In this document: positions 10,701-22,114 of the stretch, piece by piece | How positions within the stretch are numbered: position 1 is the first letter of the stretch | How the letters are laid out: every line of letters starts with the position of its first letter | Source of the DNA: Bugula neritina | Taxonomy: Eukaryota; Bryozoa; Gymnolaemata; Cheilostomatida; Bugulidae | NCBI GenBank assembly: GCA_964035545.1 | Contig: OZ037767.1 | Span: forward strand, 13,573,301 to 13,637,300 | Direction: 5' to 3' | Length of the DNA stretch: 64,000 bases | Made by a program: the position numbers and the translations under genes | Notes under the pieces: generated by a model | What the model saw: the letters and a program-made list of their open reading frames with translations, nothing else | Databases searched by the model: none | What the model was told of the DNA's origin: nothing

Positions 10701-13700
10701 CACATGGTTAAAAAATATTTGATATTTTATAGAAAAAATAGGTCAATGAGCACAATATGTCACTATAATTGTGAAATATTGTAAATAATGAATGTAAAGA
10801 AAGTAGAAGACAACTTCCAAAGACAAACCTGAGTAACCGTCTAGACAGTCGCAGACATAACTGTCATGCAAAGACACACAACTCCCGCCATTTAAACACG
10901 TGACATTCACACAGTAGTCGGGTTCTATCTCGCACCTCTTTCCACTGTAGCCTGAGGGACATTCACACATGTAGTCATTTACGAGGTCTCTACACCTAGC
11001 CCCCATTCCACAGAGTACACCCTCACAGTCATCTTTGTCTATCTCACAGTAGATACCTTGTGGACATGCAGTTGAAACATGTTTAACAGAATGGATTGCG
11101 CAATGATGTAGGTGTAGTATAATAAATACTACATACTGTTAAAACATGAGAATTGATAGGAAAGATGTATCATAATAGCAAAAGAAATTATAACATAGAA
11201 TAAAACCAGGTACATATGATACAAAATAGGATATTGTAACATAAGATAGTATATGTTATGTTATAATATAGTTTATAATGTAGGACATAACAAAGGATAT
11301 GACAAAAGATATTGCATGAAATATAACATAAGGTATCATAACTTAGTATATAGCATAGGATATTATAGCAATTAGGATTATTCTTGATACCATAACCAAT
11401 AAAAACTGATTTCCTCCAATCACCAACTTTACCTTGATAGCCGGGTGCACATAAACAAGAGAAGCCATCAATGAGGTCTAGACAAGTGCCTCTCTCCCCA
11501 CATAGATCTCTACCATTCAGACTCTCACACTCGTCTATGTTCACCTGGCAGAACATTCCGGTAAAACCTGCAGCAGAATAATTGGGGCAAACACTGGAGC
11601 AATATTGACATACGAGAACAATGCATGTAATCACTGCATTTCCATTGCTTTGTATCATGCAATGGATGCTCTTACGATGAATTTGTGGTTGCGGTTTCAT
11701 TCGATGCAACTGTTTCCAAACATCAAATGCTTGTAAACAGAATGATATTGTGAATATTTATAAATATTGATATAAGTTTATAGAGCTAGAAAGGGCTTTT
11801 GAATTGGAAAAAATTATAGAAAATCGGAGAATGATGAATGGCTATCAGAATAAGACCGAAGAGATCCAACATCACTCTTGATGGCTGATCGGAAACAAGA
11901 GCCTTAAATCTACGAGCAGTGATTAAAAGAGATGAAACACTCACTCAGATTTGAGCAGATACTGTTTTAAATTTAGAAGAGAAAAACAGTCAGCACTGAG
12001 TAATAATCAGAATAGACTTGGAGTTTTCCCCACTTCATTACTTTATAAATAGTTTTTCCCTAATGCAATCAAATTATTTCTTACGAAGTAGTGTACTATG
12101 GTTTCACTGTTTAATGACATACAAGGAGTTGTTTTCCTTAGTAGCAGTATTGGATCATCTTGCACTACTTACCAAAGCAGCATTCATGTTTGGAGTTTTC
12201 ACATTTTTCTACATGGTAAATAAATTTTTCCCTAGTGTAATTGAAGCATTTTTTACTTAGTAACATATATCACAGGGTTTCCTATATCAGGAGTTGTATT
12301 TTTTAGTAACAGTAGTAGGTCTTCTTACACTAGTCACCGTGAAGAAGGTTTCTTTACACCTACCAGGTTGGCAGCAGCACTCGTGTTTGGAGGGATCTGA
12401 TTTGCTGATGATGTAAGTGGCATCATTCCAGCAGAACCGACTTCTGGGTGCGAAAGGAGACGGTTTCATCTTCTTGAGGAAATAATCTGCAATTTAACAG
12501 CAGCTTTTGCCATAAACAAGAACAGGAAATAAAGTCAACAGAATTGTAAACTTTTAAACAAATCGCTAATACAATAATACAATACATACTAGTAGTAATA
12601 CAATACATACTAGTAGTAATACAATACGCACTCTTAGTAAAAGTGAAATCATCAAGTGCTATCACAGTCTCTTCATTGCCATTAACCCAAAAAGTCTCTC
12701 CAGTTATGATTATCTACAGAAAAAAAAATCATTAGCTCACTTAAGTTTTCGTGGTTGACTTTTTGTTTGTCTGATTTAGAAAAGTGTTAGTAAAACAATG
12801 AGAAAAGCAAATTTTCACATATCAAAAGTTGTATACAGGGACACTAAATTCTGGATTCCGAAACAAAAAACGCTGTACATTTGTGGAGCAATTTTGTTAA
12901 TATATTTAAATCAAAATTCTCATCTTTCTTACATGAACGACTGAAGTCATGCATGAGTAGCCATGACATATTTACATACTAGCTGACAACACATGTTTTT
13001 GAAAAAAGAGGATAACTTAAGTTCAATTTTAACTGATTCTAAAACCCATCATTTGAGTATGGAACTAACACATGATCAACACAAACCTTGTAATCAGAAC
13101 AGTGAGAAATACTTATTTCTTTAGACTGTTTCCACCCAGTACCTCCACCAGTCTGCACAGTGTAGAGAACAATGTGATTTGCTGGGTTACAAGATGCCGT
13201 TAGAGAGATGGAGACTGTGAGTTTAGCGTTAGTTCCGGCCAGGAAGTACCTGTGTAGAGCGCAGAATAATGGAGTACTCACTCAGTAAGCCACTTAGGAG
13301 GCAGCAACTTGCAGTTACTTGACTAAAAATTGGTGGTCTTTTGATTCATTGATTCATTCACTCAATTATGTGTGTACTAAACCATTTACTGAATCATTGA
13401 CTGAGTAATTTACTAAGCCATCTAATGAGTCATCCAACAGTTCAACAACTGTATATTAATAACACAGCATTGTGATTCTAATTTATTTTTCGCAAAGGCA
13501 AAGTGTTGTAATCTCACCAGAATCTAAATATTCGGCCTTGACCTCCACGGACAGTCTTTTCTAGAATGGCCGACTTATTTGAAGTTGAGTTTTCTGTAGC
13601 CGCCATGCTTCTCAGCACCCACATATATCCTGTTTGCAACAACAAATGCATTCTACACTGAGTAATATAATCACTATACATAAGATGCCCCATACTAAAT

Positions 13701-15046
13701 GTAGACAACTAATGTTCTATGACTGAATCATGTTTGTGACAGACATGTTTTATTTTTTTCAGTAAGCTTCAATTGCCAACCTATTAAATGTTTTTAAAAC
13801 TTTCCAAAGCAAAAGTGAAGGATATTTTAAACATACCATCAGAGCTTGGAGAATGATCACTCAGCAGTCCCAATTCTCTCTCTGATGGCAGAGGTAGATT
13901 AGTGAGCTGCCATTCTGATTTGGCAAAACAAGTATGGTCGGCGGCCCAGTAACAAGCAGCAGAAGAGGAAGATGGCGGATAGAAAAAGCACGAGTCTTCT
14001 GCAACATTTAATATAGGTAATGTGATTAGCATCAGAAATAAAAGTTTCTCCTTTTATCCAACAATTAATATTTATTCTGATAAGTAAAATCCCACTAGGT
14101 TAGATATTTAACTTGCTATTAGCAAACGTTTTTTTATTAGAGTTCAGACTAAAACTTTGTCACCAACATTCAACTTTGTCACTCACCCAACTATCACAGT
14201 TTCAGTTTGCACAATCAAGTTTTACATAATTACCATTTTCCTGAGGTGTGTTGCAAATGGTAAATATATAGAAGTTAGTGCATTATTATAAAGAAAACAT
14301 GAAGTTATAGTAGAGTAATAGAAAAACTGGAAAAAGGTGTGATCTACATAAGAAAAATCGTAAAAGATGTTCAACTCGCATCTCAAACCATAATTTATAA
14401 ATATTTTTAAGTTCCTCCATGGTGAGTATTAACATGTGTAAGAAAATTTATAAAAAAAAGAAAACAGTATGTTAGAATCATGAACTTAAGCATTTAACCC
14501 TTTAGAACTACAAAATCAGAGTTTTCAGTTCCCTGCAAAATTATACACTTTCAGAGGGTAACTTTTATGAGACAATATACACATTGTGAGACCCTTCTGT
14601 TACATTATAAAGCTGGGTTAGTGACATTTATACAATGTTGTACTGCTTCTAAGAAAATGTCAAAAAAAATTTTTACACAAGCATACTGACATTCCTAGAC
14701 CTACATTTAGTAATTTTAAATGAGTATATATAGGAAAACTAACCGAGATATCCTTCACTCTTTCTCAACTTCACTGACTCCACCTAATAAAAAGCAGAGA
14801 AACAATAACTGCAAACCTTCATCAACCATTATTAATTATCACCAATAGGCAATAACCGACTCCAGTTTCTCAGTTGTAATTGCAGAAAGTTCAATATATG
14901 GCAACAAAAGGCAACAGTATGGCAGCTAAGACAGTCATTCAAAAACTCTTTCAAGTGAATACATAAGTTTAATAAAATATCAAAGTATAAACACTTACTG
15001 TTGTGAAAATGACAACTAGAATCACTAATAAATATGAGACACTCAT
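7762..15046 (-). CDS. Type I membrane protein with MAM domain and ten EGF repeats
   Basis: Fourteen phase-compatible exons: 15046-14999, 14783-14744, 13998-13837, 13629-13518, 13249-13087, 12713-12632, 12486-12364, 11567-11433, 11056-10829, 10544-10426, 9720-9519, 9224-8850, 8484-8335 and 8024-7762. Summed length is 2,202 nt: 733 aa plus stop. Residues 1-16 form a signal peptide (MSVSYLLVILVVIFTT). A MAM domain spans about 33-202, seen in WAADHTC, SSDGGYMWVL, RIFRFWYFLAG and a terminal VIALDDFTF. Ten complete EGF repeats follow (about 247-645); several start NIDEC, DLDEC or DYDEC as in Ca-binding EGF. A partial Cys-rich module joins MAM to EGF. A helix at about 690-713 is followed by RVRRRR. 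Most EGF introns are phase 1, as expected for shuffled modules. The last exon reads into TGA at 7762, but CAG-GTGAGTG there is also a strong donor, so the tail may be longer. Likely a cell-surface adhesion or receptor protein; ligand unknown. Confidence 0.92.
8036..8225. repeat. 22-bp minisatellite next to a splice acceptor
   Basis: About nine copies of a 22-bp unit (GCAGCAATATCAGTTGATATAC) end about 11 bp from the acceptor of the transmembrane exon of the MAM/EGF gene, so the repeat supplies most of the 3' end of that intron, including any branch point. Its ATATCAGT core resembles the other AT-rich arrays of the window. Confidence 0.9.
9271..9395 (-). mobile_element. tRNA-derived SINE, family A, copy 1
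   Basis: On the minus strand this begins GCAGCCATAGTCTAGGGGTT (A-box region), has a GGGTTCAAACCC B box, then CATTGGTGATGTTAGGAAGA and a tail shared with the copy at 16797-16991. It lies in an EGF-gene intron. The head is tRNA-like but has no clean anticodon arm, so it is a SINE rather than a tRNA gene. Confidence 0.8.
12565..12630. repeat. Short 21-bp tandem repeat
   Basis: About three copies of a 21-bp unit (AATACATACTAGTAGTAATAC) lie immediately downstream of the donor of the exon 12713-12632 in the MAM/EGF gene. They are intronic. Confidence 0.75.
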
Positions 15047-15368
15047 TATATAATATAGTCACAGTCTAATCACTGTATACTCCAGCAGATGGTTGATACG
15101 CTCTTAGCTTATAAGAAATATTCCACCTTAAAGTCAAATACCCCGACAGTTTGAATTTTCTGCAGTTGGCTAGTATAAAATCATGTAGCAAATAACATAC
15201 AGGAGTGGTTGAGCTAGATATATCATGTATTCTCCACTAATTTAATGAGATTGAGTTATACAAAGCCTTCATAAAAGCTATCGGTAATTTTTTTTATAAA
15301 AATATAGCCGAAAACAAATAGAAAAGAAACCGGAAAGACAAAAAGCTTCACTGCATGAAAGCAATGTG
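15047..15368. other. Short intergenic gap between TAF6L stop and MAM/EGF start
   Basis: Only about 320 bp separate the stop of the upstream TAF6L-like gene from the start codon of the MAM/EGF gene, both on the minus strand. The stretch is AT-rich; I see no clear TATA box or CpG-rich promoter. It must contain the TAF6L 3' end and the MAM/EGF promoter or 5' UTR. Confidence 0.55.
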
Positions 15369-18300
15369 TCATAAATGAGTAAATAGCATTGAATAAAGAT
15401 TGCCGTAAGTATACTTTGCTGGGATCAGTCCATCACGCTTGCAACGAAATCTAACATAAGGCAAATTTCTAGACAACAACCACAGAGATGAATGCTTCTT
15501 TTCTTCCATTCTAAAAACTTCCTTCTTTTCACTGCTAGTAGCTGGTGTCTTACCATAATTAATAGCAATTTTTGATGAAGAACGAGATAGTTTTACAATA
15601 TCAAAGCAGTCCTCAATTTTGATTGGCGGAGAGTCATGAGAAAGCAGACGTCCAGGATGAGATCTGACCAATGAGGGTTGAGTAGAAGAATAAGTATAAC
15701 TATTAGAGTTACTCTGAGTAAACACATTGCAGGTATTCAGTCTGCAAATGACAACATCTGGAAAATGTGTCTGCAGTAGGCCGCAAAGATATAGCTGAGT
15801 TTCCTCTAACTTTTTCTTTTCAGATAGAGTGAGTGAATGAGCCACCCCTCTTGATAACAATAGAATACTGCTGACACAATCCTGCAACAGAAAAGAAATG
15901 GAATCATTGAAACCCAAAAATAAAGGCACATATTATATGAGCTTTTTGAAGATGGGTGGGTGGTGTGGAAAAACAACCTCTACTACTATAAGGGAAAGCA
16001 GCTTCAAAATCAACATGATTATTGAAAAGTATTAAAAATTGCAACCCTTAAAAATTATCTTCTTCACCACTAGTGGTGCCAATTTCATAGCTTTCCTGTG
16101 AACTGGTTGAGAAGATAACTTCCCAAAACTATTGTTTCTTTTATATACACAACTAAAGAATATCCAAATATTACCATCGGACAAAACTTTGTACAAATAT
16201 CAATTAAAACTTCTGAGACATTACAAAAACAAAACTATTGCATAATATCTTTTAATAAATTAGCTGCTGGGCTGCCGGAAAGAGGGAAGGAGGGCCGGTT
16301 GTCATGAATAAGTTCTCAATCTAAGATAAGATTTTAAGGATTTCAAACATAACTAAAAACAATGCAATACCAGCAACTCTTACAAGATATTATTGTAATG
16401 TAAAAATGATCAGAACTCAGATACCATAATACCTAACATATCAAGGTGAAGTTCAGACATACTCTGAGGTGAAGGTGAGTAGGATGAATAAAACACTCAC
16501 AAATATAATAGACTGAGCGCATGAAATAGAAACTTGCTGTTGTGGGGTGGCAGCGACGAGCTGTTCGAATAGTTGAGTAATATGGACCTCTGACAGTTCA
16601 AGTAAAGTCTAAATAACAACATAACAAACACATACATTAACACAGTAAAATATACACTACATGATGCTGTATTAGCACCAGTTTTCTTGTCATATTTCCC
16701 AATTTACAGTGTGAGATGATAACTGTATAGTATACTATACACACTACTACATAATTTACATTAACATAAATTACACATAAAAAACTCATGCAAGTTTATA
16801 GTCGCTTTCTCTGTGAGAAAACCCTGATGGAAAAGGTTTATGTTAGAACAGGCAAAGGACTTATTTAAATGAGGTACAGGAGCAATTATGACTGGATGCT
16901 CTTCCTAACATCACCAATGGTTTTTACCAGGGCTCGAACTCAGACCTCGTGTTTACTAGGCAAACGCTCTAACCCCTAGACCACGGCTGCTTGCATAAAT
17001 TATACATACTCGATGAAAATTGTGTGAAAATGTACCAGATTAGACTATATAAATCCTACTGCTGCAATATAATATAAAGTATCTTAGAGTAATAACACTT
17101 ACTAGGGGATGTAAAGCTGTAGTGACAAGCAAAAGAGCACCTGTGAGTGATTGTGATTGGTCAGAAGTTACACTGACATCCTTAGCAGGTGTTTGCAAGG
17201 TGCCACTAGTATAGGTGCTGATGCACTGTGTAGATGTGGCAAGGAGAGTCTGATGGTAGTGAGTTGACACCTTGGAGTCAACACACCTGTAGAAAATACG
17301 TAGAAGTATGAACTACCTAGTAGACTGATATATAGTAGTATAGACTAACTAGTATACTGATATATAGTAGTATAGACTAACTAGTAGACTGATATATAGT
17401 AGTATAGACTAACTAGTATACTGATATATAGTAGTATAGACTAACTAGTAGACTGATATATAGTAGTATAGACTAACTAGTAGACTGATCTATAGTAGTA
17501 TAGACTAACTAGTAGAGTGATATATAATAGTATAGACTAACTAGTAGACTGGTATATAGTAGTATAGACTAACTAGTAGACTGATATATAGTAGTATGAA
17601 CTAACTAGTAGACTGATATATAGTAGTATAGACTAACTAGTAGACTGATATATAGTAGTATAGACTAACTAGTAGACTGATATATAGTAGTATAGACTAA
17701 CTAGTAGACTGATATATAGTAGTATGAACTAACTAGTAGACTGATATATAGTAGTATAGACTAACTAGTAGACTGATATATAGTAGTATAGACTAACTAG
17801 TATACTGATATATAGTAGTATAGACTAACTAGTAGACTGATATATAGTAGTATAGACTAACTAGTAGACTGATATATAGTAGTATAGACTAACTAGTAGA
17901 CTGATATATAGTAGTATAGACTAACTAGTAGACTGATATATAGTAGTATAGATTAACTAGTAGACTGATATATAGTAGTATAGACTAACTAGTAGACTGA
18001 TATATAGTAGTATGAACTAACTAGTAGACTGATATATAGTAGTATAGACTAACTAGTAGACTGATATATAGTAGTATAGACTAACTAGTATACTGATATA
18101 TAGTAGTATAGACTAACTAGTATACTGATATATAGTAGTATAGACTAACTAGTAGACTGATATATAGTAGTATAGACTAACTAGTAGACTGATATATAGT
18201 AGTATAGACTAACTAGTAGACTGATATATAGTAGTATGAACTAACTAGTAGACTGATATATAGTAGTATAGACTAACTAGTAGACTGATATATAGTAGTA

Positions 18301-21300
18301 TGAACTAACTAGTAGACTGATATATAGTAGTATAGACTAACTAGTAGACTGATATATAATAGAATAGACTAACTAGTAGACTGATATATAGTAGTATAGA
18401 CTAACTAGTAGACTGATATATAGTAGTATAGACTAACTAGTAGACTGATATATAGTAGTATAGACTAACTAGTAGACTGATATATAGTAGTATAGATTAA
18501 CTAGTAGACTGATATATAGTAGTATAGACTAACTAGTAGACTGATATATAGTAGTATGAACTAACTAGTAGACTGATATATAGTAGTATAGACTAACTAG
18601 TAGACTGATATATAGTAGTATAGATTAACTAGTAGACTGATATATAGTAGTATAGACTAACTAGTAGACTGATATATAGTAGTATGAACTAACTAGTAGA
18701 CTGATATATAGTAGTATAGACTAACTAGTAGACTGATATATAGTAGTATAGACTAACTAGTATACTGATATATAGTAGTATAGACTAACTAGTATACTGA
18801 TATATAGTAGTATAGACTAACTAGTAGACTGATATATAGTAGTATAGACTAACTAGTAGACTGATATATAGTAGTATAGACTAACTAGTAGACTGATATA
18901 TAGTAGTATGAACTAACTAGTAGACTGATATATAGTAGTATAGACTAACTAGTAGACTGATATATAGTAGTATGAACTAACTAGTAGACTGATATATAGT
19001 AGTATAGACTAACTAGTAGACTGATATATAATAGAATAGACTAACTAGTAGACTGATATATAGTAGTATAGACTAACTAGTAGACTGATATATAGTAGTA
19101 TAGACTAACTAGTAGAGTGATATATAGTAGTATAGACTAACTAGTAGACTGTAGAGTGTAATCTGTAGATTGACTGTAGACGAACAATCAACACATCTCA
19201 CCTGCGTAGACACTTGGACAGAATGTTGACTGCATGCAGCTGGTAGTCCATGTGTTCCACAGGACTCACCTCTTTCCATTTACTCAGACAGATCTCGTTG
19301 ACTAGAGTGTTTATTATGATGTCCATCTACAGCATTGAGAGATGCCATGCGCTGCACAACACTTACTTGTGATTTGTAATAATTTGAAGGGTTTACATAT
19401 ATGTAGATAAGATACTGGTTCATTAGGTTGAATCTTTTATTATATGGTTAAAATAAGTGGGAGGAGCTTCCAATTTAAATAACTATCATAATTATTACGA
19501 CACACTTTCAACTACCTCCACACTGAGTGTAAGATTTGGTAACACTATAAATACTAAAAATCGTTGAAAGAAAAAAACCAGAGTATTAATACTTTGTACA
19601 ATACCTGTGCAGAGGTGAGGTGAGTAGTGTTGTTGTTTGTAAGAGCATCCAGTAGATCTAGGGCTATACGCAGCTGACGAAACCTGAGGCTACTGCATGC
19701 TTCTTCTACCTGTTGTAATGACATCATCAAATTAGTGATAAATGTGTCAACTGGTGACAGACAAGTCAAGTGGTTGCAGACATTTGGGTGCCAAATAGTA
19801 AACATGTCAAATAGCAACAGGTGTGTCAAGTAGCAACAGGTATGTCAAATAGCAACATGTGTGTCAAGTAGCAACAGGTGTGTCAAGTAGCAACAGGTGT
19901 GTCAGGTGGTAGTAAGAACATATGTAAAAACCGCAAACATGATAAATAATATCAATAAACATACCCATTTTTGTATCCATAGCAACAGCTGAAGTTGAAC
20001 ATGGCCAATGTTGGAGTTACGAATCACATCAGCTAAAGCCATCTGAAATTAGAATAGAAGTGCAAAACAACAAAACAGCATAAAAGTTATATTGTCAATT
20101 TACGGGTTATTATTCAAGCAATTTTAGTAGAAACTATGAACTTACAACGTAAAGAAATGATACTTGAACCTTGAAATAGCACAGTGAATGTCAGGATGGT
20201 GAATTGCAATAAGCAGAGTTATGACGTACCAAACCGAATGGTTCGAATAGCCTACTATTTTAGAGAGGAGATAACTTACAATGTAATTGATGTAATTTAA
20301 TAAAAATAAACGTTCAACAATCTACATGACAGCCATTTCTAGATAATTTTACAAATTTTCCGGTTTGGTGTGAGGCATGAAGTGACATAAAGGCATGCAC
20401 TTACCTTTCTTACGGCAGCATCGGGGTCAATCACAGACTCTGTGATGGCTGTGAAGTATGCTGACAGAGTTGGGGTCAGTGTAAGGTTGGGAGATGATTT
20501 GTTGAGATACGGCAGCAAATAACAAGCTACAACAGGCAGCAATTAGGATGAGAGACTCGAAATAAGGTTACACAGCTATATAATGGTCAATTTTATTATA
20601 CGTGAGGGTAAATTATCTTATAAATGCATTGAGTAAAGTTGAATGCCTTATTGATACCTTACTAATATTTTACTGATTCATTTTTCAACACTTATGTTTC
20701 ATTGCACTATACGTACATAGGAAAATAGCATGTTGGCAATAGAAGTTTAAAGCCTTACATAATCAATCTGCTAAATAGTGTGTAATGAACCCTTTCAGTA
20801 CAGAACTGGTTAACCTAAAAGAGGAAACCATGGATAGTTAGCTTACCAATAACCCACTACCCTGTAACCCTATACTATAAATGGGAGCCATTTCCCAAGT
20901 TGTTACACTAGACTAACTGATTGTAGCATGAAATGTTTTACTGAGTAATACCCTTTGATCTATAATAAAATGAAGGATAGTCAAGGTAGAAAAGTTTGAG
21001 CTCGTTTGTCTGGCTTACATGTAAAAGTTTTATAACAGACTGTTTTGTGAATACAGAAAACGAAAGTGCTCATCTCTGACCTTCATGTGACATTGAAGAT
21101 TGAGGCGCAACAGAAAGTTTCTCAGTGCTCGAGTTTACAACAGAAGACAACTCTACAGGCACGTCTTTAGGGAAAAACATAGAGAGAGACGGGGCATACA
21201 GATACTCCTCGATACCATTTCTCTCATCATGATGGGTGGTTGGTCTACCAAGAGGGGCAACTCCTGAGAGAGGATTTATGTTCGGCGTTACATTAGCATC

Positions 21301-22114
21301 CCTGAGGGCATGAGATATGTCTGCTATGGTGAGGGTGGTGCGAGGACACTGCTTCATGTACTGTGTAGCTTCCTGCGAGAAACACAAAGCATATCTTACT
21401 GGTGGACATGTAAACAGACATTACTTTTTATACTGAATATGATTTAAAGAATTAGGGCAATGTTTAATATAATAATAGAAGCAACACTATAGTTCTTTTT
21501 CTAACAATTTATTTTATTGAAAGAGATTTTCATTTTTAAACTTTTACTTTGAAGCTGAAATTTTGTTCGGTAGATCAGGTAAAACGGCTAGGTGCAGATA
21601 AAATAGACAGTTCAATGCAAAATTCTCCTGAATACAATAAAAACCAGTTCATGACTGCTAAAATTGACTGTATGTCACGAAATTGAGATTTATTTTATAT
21701 ATATTGCACTATTTTATCTTTGAGCCGATAATAGGTGAAGAAAACTGCCTAATTAACACAATGCAATGCAGTTACATAGAAATTATTTCCTACATTGCAC
21801 AACCTGCATGCTTTTAATAGCAATGATGTTTTCATGGCATGTTTTGCAGAAATATTTACAAATACTATGACGAGCCCTATAGGTTGACAACACATGGTAA
21901 ATGAACAGCACAGCAGCTGAATAATTCTATTGGAACTTACGGATACAAGCTCTCTGAGTCTATAATTGACATCTTCAGTTAGAACGCGCACCACATCGTC
22001 TGCTAGATCATGACCTCTGCTCTCAGCAAACATTTTAATAGTAGCTGCTGATACTAGGAGATACTTTCGCTCATTTTCAGTTGCAGAAATCGAGCGCTTT
22101 AGGCGATCAGCCAT
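15369..22114 (-). CDS. TAF6L: TAF6L/TAF6-like histone-fold and HEAT protein
   Basis: Nine phase-compatible exons: 22114-21941, 21372-21081, 20526-20405, 20042-19965, 19709-19605, 19326-19202, 17286-17103, 16608-16501 and 15881-15369. Total 1,701 nt: 566 aa plus stop. The N-terminus holds a TAF6-type histone fold (TIKMFAESRGHDLADDVV, LTEDVNYRLREL, then LTIADISHALRDANV, about 20-90). It is followed by a FFPKDVPVEL segment that resembles TAF6L (FPED-type) more than TAF6. A HEAT-like middle follows (YFTAITESVIDPDAAVRKMA, LRFRQLRIALDLLDALTN, KWKEVSPVEHMDYQLHAVNI). The 170-residue C-terminal exon is Ser-rich and poorly conserved. Family role: TAF6L is a structural subunit of SAGA/PCAF coactivators; TAF6 is its TFIID counterpart and pairs with TAF9. 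TAF6L is preferred but TAF6 is not excluded. An AG sits two bases before the start codon, so a 5' non-coding exon may exist upstream. Confidence 0.8.
16797..16991 (-). mobile_element. tRNA-derived SINE, family A, copy 2
   Basis: The longest clean copy. On the minus strand it begins GCAGCCGTGGTCTAGGGGTT (A box), has GAGTTCGAGCCCTGG (B box), then CATTGGTGATGTTAGGAAGA, and ends near CCATCAGGGTTTTCTCACAG. It lies in a TAF6L intron. It shares its head and junction with copies at 9271-9395 and 47521-47825, and its far end with the latter. Confidence 0.82.
17290..19152. repeat. Large 32-bp minisatellite with 672-bp higher-order period
   Basis: About 58 copies of a 32-bp unit (core ACTGATATATAGTAGTATAG, then ACTAACTAGTAG) fill the TAF6L intron between exons 19326-19202 and 17286-17103. 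Variants such as GTATACTG, TATGAACT, TATAGATT and ATAATAGAAT mark units. The doublet of TATACTG units at about 18088 recurs at about 18760, and the ATAATAGAAT unit at about 18351 recurs at about 19023; both offsets are 672 bp (21 units), so a block was duplicated recently. Confidence 0.96.
19790..19908. repeat. 19-bp minisatellite
   Basis: About six copies of a 19-bp unit (GTGTCAAGTAGCAACAGGT) in a TAF6L intron, upstream of exon 19709-19605 on the minus strand. The first copies are more diverged. Confidence 0.85.

Noticed and set aside
17290-19152. A CRISPR-like array because of regular 32-bp units
   Set aside because: Units are contiguous with no unique spacers, and the locus is an intron in an animal gene; it is a minisatellite.
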